DNA of 64,000 bases from CAVQBJ01 sp963819075 (GTDB taxonomy: Bacteria > Actinomycetota > Thermoleophilia > Solirubrobacterales > Solirubrobacteraceae): NCBI GenBank assembly GCA_963819075.1, contig CAWFUP010000002.1, positions 1,178,001-1,242,000 of the forward strand. The letters are read 5' to 3'. Every line of letters starts with the position of its first letter. Position 1 is the first letter of the stretch. A model generated the notes under the pieces. The model was not told the DNA's origin. It did not search any database and saw only the letters and a list, made by a program, of their open reading frames with translations. The position numbers and the translations under genes were made by a program. Positions 55,853-64,000 of this stretch are shown in pieces.

Positions 55853-56419
55853 TCAGCGCGTCGTGCTCGTGGTCACGAGCGGCGTCGCGGTCGCGGTGAC
55901 CGAGACGCTCGACGTTGTCGTCGTCGTGGTGGTCGTGGCCGTCCCCGCGATGAGGTAGCTGACCGTCACCTGGGCCGCCACGGTGCACGACGGCGGCGAC
56001 ACGATCTGCGCCTTCTTGCCGGTCGGCTTGCGGGCGTGCTTGGGCTTGGGCTTCTTGGGGCGGGGCACGCCGATCCCGGGGCTCGCCGCCGCGATCGGCC
56101 CGACCGCGCCGCACGCGGTCGTCGGGACGTCGCTGTTCTCGGTAACGCCCTGCAGCGCGCCGAGGGCGACGCCCTCCCGGCCGGCCACGAATGCGGCCTT
56201 GGCCTGAGCGGCGCTCAGCGCGGAGGCGAGCGCGCTCGAGTAGGCGGCGCTCAGGTCGCTCGCGCTCGCGTCGCTCGACACGCTCGTGCTCGCGGAGCCG
56301 TTGACGGTGATCGCCGGTACCGCGGGGACGCCGCTCGACGGCGACGCGGCCGCCGCGACACCCCCGCCGGCCAGGCCGGCGACGACCGCGGCCGTTGGAA
56401 GGACCAGTGCAGTGCGCAT
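55853..56419 (-). CDS. Secreted Ala/Ser/Thr-rich protein, possibly a reduced SIMPL (DUF541) domain
   Basis: 188 residues from an ATG at 56419 (AGGAGAG upstream), with a signal peptide ending near GVAAAAS. The mature start AITVNGSASTSVSSDAS and the following ASDLSAAYSSALASALSAAQAKAAFVAGREG recall SIMPL/DUF541 proteins, but the domain is shorter than usual. A basic Lys-Pro stretch (PRPKKPKPKHARKP) precedes CTVAAQVTVSYLIAG and a Thr-rich tail. Function unknown. It is divergent from the PucR regulator. Confidence 0.6.
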   Translation of the reverse strand: MRTALVLPTAAVVAGLAGGGVAAAASPSSGVPAVPAITVNGSASTSVSSDASASDLSAAYSSALASALSAAQAKAAFVAGREGVALGALQGVTENSDVPTTACGAVGPIAAASPGIGVPRPKKPKPKHARKPTGKKAQIVSPPSCTVAAQVTVSYLIAGTATTTTTTTTSSVSVTATATPLVTTSTTR

Positions 56420-56542
56420 GACGCTCTCCTCTCGGGACAAGGCCGCCAGATCGACGTCGAGCCACGATACGCCACGCGTGCGACGCCGCTGGACGAAGGG
56501 CGCCGGGCCGACGTGCGGCGGCGCCCTGCGGCTAGCCTCCGG

Positions 56543-58189
56543 ATGTTGTCCGGTCGCTCACCCGCTCCGCTCACCGTCGCCGGCGCGCTCGCGCTGCCGA
56601 TCCTGCGCCGCGCGCTGCCCGAGGTCGTCGCCGGAGAGGACAGCCTCGATCGTCCGGTGCGCTGGGTGCACGTGCTCGATGTCGACCCCGCCGACCTCCT
56701 GCGAGGCGGCGAGCTCGTGCTGTCGACCGGCGTCGGTCCGGGGCAGGAGTCCGCCGGCCAGCGCCACTTCGTGCGCGCGCTCGCCGAGGAGGGCGCCGCC
56801 GGGCTCGTCATCGAGCTCGGGATGTCCTACCGCCAGGCGCTCCCGGCGGCGCTCGTCGCCGAGGCCGAGGCCCAGTCGCTGCCGCTCGTTGCGCTGCACC
56901 GGCCGGTGCGGTTCGTCGACGTTACCGAGGCGATCCATGGCGCGCTCGTCGACCGCCAGCTCGAGCTCCTCCGCAGCGGTCAGGAGACCGGCGAGCGGCT
57001 GACCGGCCTCGTGCTCGATCGCCGCGGGCTAGGAGATCTGCTGCGCGAGATCGCCCGCACGGTCGGTAACCCGGTCGTGCTCGAGAACCTGGCCAACCAG
57101 CTCGTGGCCTTCGCGGTGCACGAGACGACCGAGGAGCAGTTGCTCGAGGCGCGCGAGGAGCATCGTCTCGCCGAGGACCGCGGCGAGACGAGCGGGCGCG
57201 GATGGCTGTCGGCCGAGCTGCGCCTCCGCGGGCGTCCGTGGGGTCACCTCATGGTGCTCGAGCTCGACCGCGCGCTCGAGGAGCACGACCGCATCGCCGT
57301 CGACGTCGCGGCCACCGCCGTCGCGCTCGAGCTCCTGCACGAGCAGCACGAGGAGCAGCTGCGCGCTCGCGCGCGCGGCACGTTCCTCGTCGACCTCATG
57401 CAGCAGCGCCTGCAGGAGACCGACGCGACGCGCCGCGCGAGCGCGCTCGAGTTTCCGCGGCGCCACGGCCGCCTGCTGCCGGCGGCGCTCGCCTGGCGAT
57501 CGGAGCGCTGGATCGAGATCGCCGACAGCGCCGAGAACGCCTGGGCGACGATGATGCCGCCGCTGCGCTCGGCGATCGGCGCGCACCGTCCGGCGCTGCT
57601 CGGCCTGCACGCTGGGCGCCTGTTCATCGCGGTGTCGATCGGCGACGGCGAGCCGACCGACGAGCAGCTCGACGCGCTCGCCGCCGACCTGCGCCGTCCG
57701 CTCGACCGTCGCGGCTTCGACCTGCAGGACGTCGCGCTCTCCTTCGGACGCGGCGAGACGACCTGGACAGAGCTCGGCCGGCGCCTCGAGCGCGTCGAGC
57801 AGGCCGTCGGGGCCGCGCGCGCCGGCGCGCCGGTGCTCTGGCAGGACGCCCGCCGCGGGTCCGTCGTCGAGCTCCTGTACGCGATCCGCACCTCTCCGGA
57901 GCTGCTGACCTTCGCGCGCGAGCAGCTCGGCGTGCTCTTCGACGAGCGCGACCAGCGCGAGCGCGAGCTCCTGCACACGCTCGAGGTCTATCTCGAGAGC
58001 GGCCGGCGCAAGGCCGAGGCCGCGCGCGTCCTGCACCTCGAGCGTCAGTCGCTGTACCTGCGCCTGCAGCGGGTCGAGCGCCTGCTCGGAGTCGACCTCG
58101 ACGACCCCGACACCGTGCTCGGGCTCCACCTCGCCGTCCGCGCCCTGCGCCTCACCCAGGCGCTCGGGCCCGGCGAGCGGCTCGGGTGA
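56543..58189 (+). CDS. PucR family transcriptional regulator
   Basis: 548 residues. The N-terminal PucR ligand domain (about 12-125: DRPVRWVHVLDVDPADLLRGGELVLSTG, LPLVALHRPVRF) is followed by a GGDEF-like middle region and a C-terminal helix-turn-helix of the PucR/CdaR type (TLEVYLESGRRKAEAARVLH, QSLYLRLQRVERLLG). Relatives control purine, amine and amino acid use. Position next to the permease, FAD oxidoreductase and aldehyde dehydrogenase makes it the probable regulator of this locus. Its 3' end overlaps the convergent permease gene by 38 bp. Confidence 0.87.
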   Translation: MLSGRSPAPLTVAGALALPILRRALPEVVAGEDSLDRPVRWVHVLDVDPADLLRGGELVLSTGVGPGQESAGQRHFVRALAEEGAAGLVIELGMSYRQALPAALVAEAEAQSLPLVALHRPVRFVDVTEAIHGALVDRQLELLRSGQETGERLTGLVLDRRGLGDLLREIARTVGNPVVLENLANQLVAFAVHETTEEQLLEAREEHRLAEDRGETSGRGWLSAELRLRGRPWGHLMVLELDRALEEHDRIAVDVAATAVALELLHEQHEEQLRARARGTFLVDLMQQRLQETDATRRASALEFPRRHGRLLPAALAWRSERWIEIADSAENAWATMMPPLRSAIGAHRPALLGLHAGRLFIAVSIGDGEPTDEQLDALAADLRRPLDRRGFDLQDVALSFGRGETTWTELGRRLERVEQAVGAARAGAPVLWQDARRGSVVELLYAIRTSPELLTFAREQLGVLFDERDQRERELLHTLEVYLESGRRKAEAARVLHLERQSLYLRLQRVERLLGVDLDDPDTVLGLHLAVRALRLTQALGPGERLG

Positions 58190-59773
58190 GCCCTACGCCG
58201 ACGCCGGCGCCGGCGGCGGCGACGACCGGCTCGTCCTCGGGCGCGATCGTCGTGCCGAGCGCGTAGCCGTGCTCGTCGGGCTGCTCGGGCCGGCGGTGGA
58301 AGTAGTCGCGCTGGAACGGGTAGGCGATCGCCATGACCACGACACCGAGCACCAGCCCGCCGATGCCGATGAAGATCGGGGTCTGGATGCCGAAGATCGG
58401 CTTGGAGTAGTTGACCCCCGACTGGCTGTAGTCGTGGAAGGCCTTGCCGAAGATGCCGAACAGCATCAGCGCGCCGACGAGCGGCGCCAGGCCGACGAGC
58501 AGGAAGTCCTTGACGCTGTGGAAGATCCGCGGCGGAAGTACACGACGCAGGCGATGCCGGTGAAGCCGTAGTAGAAGGCGATGGTGAAGCCGAGCGCGGT
58601 GATCGCGTCGCCGAGCACGTTGCCGTTCGGGTTGAGCGCGAGCAGCAGGACCGTCCAGACGATCGAGATCGCGCCCATGCCGATGGTCGACAGCGTCGGC
58701 GTGCGGAAGCGCGGATGCACGCGTCCGAAGGCCTCGGGGATCGCGCCCCAGCGGGCCATCGACAGCGTCGTTCGGGCCGTGGGCAGGATCGTCGTCTGCG
58801 TGGAGGCCGACGCGGAGGCGAGGATGGCGATGATGAGCAGCTTGTCGCCGACGGTCCCGAGCACCGAGGGGCCGAGCGGCGTGAGCACGTCGCTCGAGTT
58901 GGCGGGTTGGCGAGGAAGCCGACGCCGTGGTAGGCCTGCGCGGCGCGGAGACGATGACGTAGATGGCAGCGAGCAGCAGCGTCGAGAGCACGGCGGCAGG
59001 CCCGGGCCGTTGCGCTTGTCCTTCGTCTCCTCGTTGAGCGCCACGCCCGAGTCCCAGCCCCAGTAGATGAACACGGCGAGCAGGACGCCGTCGACCATCG
59101 GGCGAGAAGCCGCCGCCGAGCGGGTTGAGCCACTTCAGCCTGCGGGTGGATCGACGCCGGCCGGGTGGTGGATGTACACGGTGGCCAGCGCGACGGCCGA
59201 GAAGATGAGCAGCATCGCCACCTCGAAGCCGAGCAGCACCTGCTGCAGGCGCGCGGACAGCTCGATGCCGCGGTGGCAGATCCAGGTCATGAGCACGATC
59301 CAGGCGACCGCGCCGACGATGATCACCCAGGTGTGGTTCGGGCCGTAGTCCCAGCCGAACAGCTGGTAGGTGTACGTCGCGGCGACGTCGGCCAGCGAGG
59401 CCATGACGATCACGTCGGCGAGGAAGATCGCCCAGCCGTTGATCCAGCCGAGCTGGGGGCCGAGCGCGCGGGTGGTCCAGGCGAAGGTCGTCCCGCAGTC
59501 GGGGTCGGCGCGGTTGAGGTAGCGGTAGGCCGAGGCGATCAGCAGCATCGGCACGAAGGCGGCGATCATCACCCCGGGCGAGTACACGCCGATGCCGTTG
59601 ACGGCGGCGACGAAGCCGAGCGTGGCGGCGAGCGAGTAGGCCGGCGCCACCGACGCGGTGCCGACGACGAGGTTGGACAGGAACCCGATCGCGTTCGGCT
59701 TCAGGCCCTTGTCGGCGATCTCCAGCCTCGCGTGCGACCATCGGCCGGCGTTCGCGGCGCTGATTGCGCTCAT
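58152..59773 (-). CDS. APC superfamily amino acid/polyamine permease; six 1-base indels
   Basis: Twelve-helix-type APC transporter of about 541 residues after correction. The first 210 residues read cleanly (GFLSNLVVGTASVAPAYSLAA, VGAVAWIVLMTWICHRG). Breaks then occur near 59140 (missing base), 59100-59102 (extra), 59000-59003 (missing), 58942-58947 (missing), 58903-58905 (missing) and 58528-58531 (missing). Between them sit conserved pieces: MVDGVLLAVFIYWGWDSGV, STLLLAAIYVIVSA, IIAILASASASTQTTILPTAR and GDAITALGFTIAFYYGF. With all six corrected the length is a multiple of three. It likely imports the amine handled by neighbouring enzymes. A recent pseudogene is possible but less likely. Confidence 0.8.
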
Positions 59774-59922
59774 CGCCTTCCCTTTCCTCGTCGGCTGCCA
59801 GGAGCTGTGAGCGCCCCCGGGTCAGCGGCGCCTGCGCGGCGCTCTGGCGCCCGAGCATAGGCAGTCGAGTCGGCGCCGGAGCGCTGACAGTTCGCGGCTT
59901 GCAGCGGGGCGCCGACCGCTCG

Positions 59923-61344
59923 ATGAGCATCGCCGCTGGCGATGGCCGAGCGCGCTCGACGCGCGATCGACGGCAGGCCGCGCCCTCGTTCTGGCTCGAC
60001 CAGGCCGGCCCGCGGCCGCGACCGCGCCGCTCGCTGCCGGGCGACCGCGAGGCCGACGTGTGCATCGTCGGCGCCGGGCTGACCGGGCTGTGGACGGCGT
60101 ACGAGCTGCGGCGCGCCGCCCCGGAGCTCGACGTCGTCGTGCTCGAGGCCGAGGTCGCCGGCTTCGGCGCCTCCGGGCGCAACGGCGGCTGGGTCCTCGG
60201 CGAGCTCGCCGGCCCGAGCCGCCGCTGGATCGCCCGCGCCGGCCGCGCCGGCGCGCGCGCGCTTGACGCTCGCGATCCAGGAGACCGTCGACCAGGTCGG
60301 CGGCGCCGTCGCGCGCGAGGGGATCGAGTGCGACTTCGTCAAGGGGGGCACGCTCGCCGTCGCCCGCTCGGCCCCGCAGCTCGCGCGCCTACGTGCTCGC
60401 CACGACGAGGACGTCGCGGAGGCGATCGGCCACGAGGACGGGCTCCTGCTCGACGCCGAGCCAGTCGGCCGCGCGTGTCGCGGTGACCGGTGCGCGTGGT
60501 GCGGTCTTCAGCCCCCACTGCGCACGAGTGCAGCCGGCTCGCCTGGTTCGCGGTCTGGCCGACGCCGCCGAGCGGGCCGGCGCGACGATCTTCGAGCGCA
60601 GCCCGGTCACCGACGATCGAACCGGGCTGCGCGCGGACCGCCGGCGGCGTCGTGCGCGCCCGCCACATCGTGCGCGCCACCGAGGGCTACACCGCGCGCC
60701 TGCCCGGGCTGCGCCGCCGCCTGCTGCCGATGAACAGCTCGATGATCGTCACCGAGCCGCTCGACGACGCCACGTGGGAGACCCTCGGCTGGCGCGGCGG
60801 CGAGACGCTGCGCGACGAGGCGCACGTGTACGTGTACCTGCAGCGCACCGCCGACGGGCGCATCGCGATCGGCGGTCGCGGGGTCCCCTACCGGTACGGC
60901 TCGCTGACCGACCGCGAGGGCCCGGTGCCGGCGGCCACGGTGCGCGAGCTGCGCGAGCGGCTCGTGTCGATGTTCCCCGTCTGCGCCGGCGTCGCCGTCG
61001 ACGCCGCCTGGCACGGCGTGTTCGGCGTCGCGCGCGACTGGATGCCGGCCGTCGGCCTGGACCGCACGAGCGGGATCGCCTGGGCCGGCGGATACGTCGG
61101 CGAGGGCGTCGCGGCGTCCAACCTCGCGGGGCGGACGCTGCGCGACCTGCTGCTCGGCCGCGACAGCGAGCTGACCCGCCTGCCGTGGGTCGGTGCGGCC
61201 GCGCGGGACTGGGAGCCCGAGCCGCTTCGCTTCCTCGGCGCTCGGGCCATCTACCGTCTCTACCGGGCCGCCGATTCGCTCGAGGCACGCCGCGGCCGGC
61301 CGTCGGCGATCGCGCGCGCGGCTGACCTGGTGGCGGGGCGGTGA
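59923..61344 (+). CDS. FAD-dependent oxidoreductase, PuuB-like, second copy; three 1-base insertions
   Basis: About 472 residues after repair. FAD motif VCIVGAGLTGLWTAYEL and the hallmark GASGRNGGWVLGELAG near the N terminus; the C-terminal part has IAIGGRGVPYRYG, WHGVFGVARDWMPAVG and AWAGGYVGEGVAASNLAGRT. Extra bases at 60261-60262 (TT), 60461-60462 (CC) and 60635-60636 (GG) disrupt the middle; deleting one at each gives a continuous protein. Divergent from the permease with a 149-bp gap, so transporter and oxidase may share control. The first copy at 51867 is only distantly similar. Confidence 0.82.
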
Positions 61345-61366
61345 CGCGGTCGACTACCGTTCGTCG

Positions 61367-61684
61367 ATGGCCACGGCGGACCTGACGGTGATCGCCCTCG
61401 GGCGCGCCGATCCGAGCGCGAGCGCGTACATCGCCGAGATCCAGCGTCGCCTCGCCGCCCAGGACCGCGTGGGCTACGAGATGCACGCGATGGGGACCTC
61501 GCTCGAGGGTCAGACGGCCGACATCCTCGCGGTGGTGGGCGAGCTGCACGCCGTGCCCTTCGCGATGGGGATCCCGCGCGTCTACACCGTGCTCAAGCTC
61601 GACGAGCGACGCGACCGGCCCGACCAGACGCTCGCCGACAAGGTCGAGTCGGTGCGCGCGCGGCTGCGTGGCGGCGAGCGGTAG
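61367..61684 (+). CDS. MTH1187/YkoF-type thiamine-binding small protein
   Basis: 105 residues resembling the MTH1187 family (DUF77): LTVIALGRADPSASAYIAEIQRRL, then YEMHAMGTSLEG and an acidic/basic C-terminal helix (DRPDQTLADKVESVRARL). Family members form a ferredoxin-like tetramer and some bind thiamine. The ATG at 61367 is 22 nt downstream of the FAD gene. The substrate is not proven by sequence. Confidence 0.75.
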   Translation: MATADLTVIALGRADPSASAYIAEIQRRLAAQDRVGYEMHAMGTSLEGQTADILAVVGELHAVPFAMGIPRVYTVLKLDERRDRPDQTLADKVESVRARLRGGER

Positions 61685-61764
61685 CGGCGCGGCGCACACC
61701 AATAGGATGCGCCCCCTTCCCCCTCGCCATCCGCGCGGGGGCCGGCATCGACAGCGCGCCCAGA

Positions 61765-63600
61765 TTGAACGCCACACTGACACGTCGCGTGCGCACCACG
61801 CTCGCGCTCGCGCTCGTCGTGCTCGGCGTCGCGGCCTGCGGCGCGGGCGGGAGCGGGGCGGGGGCCGGGTCCGGCGCCACCGCCACGATCTCGTCGGTCG
61901 AGAGCCCGATCTACCAGTCGCTCGTGGCCGGCCACTTCGGCCGCACGCTGCAGGTCCTCAACCAGTCGAGGTTCGTGCACCTCGACCCGGGCCAGGTCGA
62001 CAACAGCCGTGACGAGCAGGTCGTCTCGGCGACGCAGCGGACGCTCTACGCCTACCTGCCGAACAACCCGCGGACCGCCGTACCCGACCTCGCCGCCGGC
62101 GCACCGCAGATCTCGGCCGATCGGATGACGGTCACGGTCCACCTCAAGCCCGGCATCCACTTCAGCCCGCCCGTCAGTCGCGAGGTGACCGCGGCCGACG
62201 TGGCCTACGCGTTCGACCGGGCGCTCAACCCCGACGTGGCCAATCCGTACGTACAGGAGTACTTCGGCGACCTCGTCGGCCTGCGCCGCGCACGCGGTGG
62301 GCCCTTCCCCGGCGTCACGACGCCGAATCGCTACACGATCGTCTTCCATCTCGACCGGCCGACGGCGCCGATCCTCGCCGCTGCGCTCGTCCTGCCGATC
62401 ACCTCGCCGGTCCCGCCGGAGTTCGCGCGCCCGCTCGACGCCCATCGCCCGACGCTGTACGGGTCGCAGTACCTCGTGGCCACCGGGCCCTACATGCTCC
62501 GCTCCAACGGGCTCGGCCGGGTTCTCGGGATCGGCTACGTGCCCGGGCGCTTCGCCGAGCTCGTCCGCAATCCGAGCTGGGACCCGCGCACCGACTTCCG
62601 CCCCGCCTACGTCAACGCGGTCGACATCCGCATCGGCGGGAGCCCGCTGGCCATCGGGCGCGCCGTGATCGACGGCTCCGCGCGCGTGCAGAACGACGTC
62701 CCGGCGGGTTCGATCGTGCAGGTCGCCAACGCCGACACCACGAATCCCGACCCGAAGGCGCAGAAGTCGGTGCTCACCGTGTCGCCGGGCGCCGGCCTGC
62801 GCCTGATCGCGCTCAACAACCGGCGCGGTCCGTTCGCCAACGTCAACCTGCGCCGAGCCGTGTGGGCCGCGCTCGATCGCGAGGCGCTCGTGGCGGCCGC
62901 CGGCGGTCCGTTCACCGGCGACGTCGCGACCCACTTCATCTACCCGGGAACGCCGGGCTTCGACGAGGCCGGGGGCTACGACGGACCGCAGTTCGACTTC
63001 AACCGCTCGCTCACCGGCGACGACGACGTCGCCGAGAAGTACCTCAAGCTCGCGGGCTATTCGAGTGGCCGCTACAGCGGTCCGGCGGTCAGCGTCGTCG
63101 GTCCCACCGAGCAGCCCGGCGCGTCGTTCACCGCGATCGTCAACCGGACGCTCATCGGTCTCGGCTTCCCGACGCACGTCAGGCTGGTGGGCCCGTCGGT
63201 CGGGCTCTCGCGCTACTGCGGCGAGCCGGCGCAGGAGGTCGATGTCTGCCCCGACGTCGGATGGACGCGCGCGTTCGCGGACCCGCAGACGGTGCTCGAC
63301 CCCTTGTTCAACGGCGCGAGCATTACGCCGACCGCCAACCCGAACGTCGGCCAGGTGAACGATCCCGTCATCAACCGCCAGATGGACGCCGCCGCGCTCG
63401 TCGCCGAGGCGGAGGCGCGTGCCCAGGCGTGGGCGAATATCGACTCCGAGCTCGTTGGCCAGGCCGTCGCGATCCCCTTCCAATTCGTCGATCAACCGGC
63501 GATCTCGTCGGCCGACGTGGCCGGGGTGACCGCGCAGTGGAACGGTGGCTGGTGGGACTACGCCTTCACGTCGGTCATTCCGCCAAAGCCGAGGTCGTGA
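61765..63600 (+). CDS. ABC transporter substrate-binding lipoprotein, peptide (SBP_bac_5) family
   Basis: 611 residues from a TTG start. Lipobox VLGVAACG near residue 26. The SBP_bac_5 fold is indicated by RTLYAYLPNNP, LKPGIHFSPPVSREVTAADVAYAFDRAL, GPYMLRSNG, NVNLRRAVWAALDREAL and the late VAIPFQFVD. It would bind an oligopeptide or similar solute outside the membrane. No permease or ATPase subunit of an ABC transporter is in the window, so it may serve one encoded elsewhere or just downstream. Confidence 0.82.
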   Translation: MNATLTRRVRTTLALALVVLGVAACGAGGSGAGAGSGATATISSVESPIYQSLVAGHFGRTLQVLNQSRFVHLDPGQVDNSRDEQVVSATQRTLYAYLPNNPRTAVPDLAAGAPQISADRMTVTVHLKPGIHFSPPVSREVTAADVAYAFDRALNPDVANPYVQEYFGDLVGLRRARGGPFPGVTTPNRYTIVFHLDRPTAPILAAALVLPITSPVPPEFARPLDAHRPTLYGSQYLVATGPYMLRSNGLGRVLGIGYVPGRFAELVRNPSWDPRTDFRPAYVNAVDIRIGGSPLAIGRAVIDGSARVQNDVPAGSIVQVANADTTNPDPKAQKSVLTVSPGAGLRLIALNNRRGPFANVNLRRAVWAALDREALVAAAGGPFTGDVATHFIYPGTPGFDEAGGYDGPQFDFNRSLTGDDDVAEKYLKLAGYSSGRYSGPAVSVVGPTEQPGASFTAIVNRTLIGLGFPTHVRLVGPSVGLSRYCGEPAQEVDVCPDVGWTRAFADPQTVLDPLFNGASITPTANPNVGQVNDPVINRQMDAAALVAEAEARAQAWANIDSELVGQAVAIPFQFVDQPAISSADVAGVTAQWNGGWWDYAFTSVIPPKPRS

Positions 63601-63606
63601 GGGCGC

Positions 63607-63975
63607 TCAGCTCCTCGGCGCCGTGAGCTCCAGCCGGTTGCCCCAGGGATCCGACGCGTAGAAGCGCCGGCGCTCGGGGATCCGCTCGTCCCAGTGCACC
63701 TCGACGCCGGCGGTGAGCAGCTGTGCGGCGAGCCCGTCGAGCGCACCGGGTTCGACGAGCAGGCCGGCGTGGGCCTTGCGCGCCGCGACGAAAGGCTCCT
63801 CGATGCCGATGTGCAGCTCCTGGCCGCCGCACGAGAACCAGACGCCGCCGCTCGCCCGGACGCCCGGGGGCTTGGGCACCTCGGTCAGGCCGAGGAGGCC
63901 GCCGTAGAAGCGCCGGGCCTCGGCCTCACACCCGGGCGGTGCGGTGATCTGCACGTGATCGAGCCCGTTGATCAT
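63607..63975 (-). CDS. VOC (glyoxalase/bleomycin resistance) family protein
   Basis: 122 residues, two beta-alpha-beta-beta-beta modules. Metal-ligand positions fit His7 (LDHVQI), ELHIGIEEP in the middle and the closing DPWGNRLELTAP. Complete within the window. Function cannot be narrowed: such small VOC proteins include lyases, dioxygenases and resistance proteins. It converges with the substrate-binding protein gene, 6 nt between stops. Confidence 0.82.
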   Translation of the reverse strand: MINGLDHVQITAPPGCEAEARRFYGGLLGLTEVPKPPGVRASGGVWFSCGGQELHIGIEEPFVAARKAHAGLLVEPGALDGLAAQLLTAGVEVHWDERIPERRRFYASDPWGNRLELTAPRS

Positions 63976-64000
63976 GCGGGTCGCCGACCCTCCCGCCCGC

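Noticed and set aside
1..64000. tRNA, rRNA, insertion sequence or prophage genes
   Set aside because: None was recognised on either strand. No transposase, integrase or terminal inverted repeats with target duplications were seen.

Overview
The window is very GC-rich (visibly about 70% or more), tightly packed chromosomal DNA. Start and stop codons overlap often (ATGA/GTGA), and several convergent genes overlap at their ends. Gene content (type I polyketide/secondary-lipid synthase, DUF2254 membrane protein, GT87-type polyprenol mannosyltransferase, PucR regulator, group 3b-like [NiFe] hydrogenase, PilB-like ATPase paired with a large lytic transglycosylase) fits an actinobacterium. I infer the Thermoleophilia/Solirubrobacterales side of the phylum, but nothing in the window proves that. 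No rRNA, tRNA, CRISPR array, insertion sequence or phage gene was seen.

1-21.6 kb: one long rightward operon of ten genes. It holds a multidomain synthase (flavin enoyl reductase-like domain, KS, AT, ACP, KR, DH), a second synthase (KS, AT, DH, fused phosphopantetheinyl transferase), a free ACP, an alkaline-phosphatase-superfamily enzyme, an alpha/beta hydrolase, an SDR, two tandem family-1 glycosyltransferases, a large secreted propeller-like protein and a methyltransferase. Together they look like a pathway for a glycosylated, possibly methylated polyketide or secondary lipid. I do not recognise the product. A convergent intergenic region with strong hairpins and a 41-bp direct repeat follows.

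22-29 kb: a secreted arylsulfotransferase-like protein, a DUF2254 membrane protein, a 63-residue protein, a chemoreceptor-type protein and a secreted 12-repeat NHL protein. 29.2-34.2 kb: a leftward operon for an NAD(P)-linked [NiFe] hydrogenase (beta, a cNMP-binding protein, gamma, small subunit, large subunit, maturation protease). 34.3-44.2 kb: a glutamate-synthase-like FMN protein, a GGDEF/HD-GYP membrane protein, a phosphodiester-glycosidase-type lipoprotein, a membrane mannosyltransferase, a class III aminotransferase, an SDR and a luciferase-like monooxygenase. 44.4-50.2 kb: a PilB/GspE-like ATPase with a repeat-rich N terminus, followed 4 nt later by a huge transglycosylase with a repeated LRRP motif and a split, degenerate M23 domain. 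50.2-61.3 kb: an amine or polyamine catabolism neighbourhood (class III aminotransferase, two GlpO/PuuB-like FAD oxidoreductases, aminobutyraldehyde-type dehydrogenase, PucR regulator, APC permease). The end holds a thiamine-binding-type small protein, a peptide-type substrate-binding lipoprotein and a VOC protein.

Six genes are broken by single-base indels (16 in all). Each time, adding or removing one base restores a conserved reading frame and a gene length divisible by three. I read these as unpolished-assembly errors rather than pseudogenes, and annotate the genes as intact with the indel positions stated.
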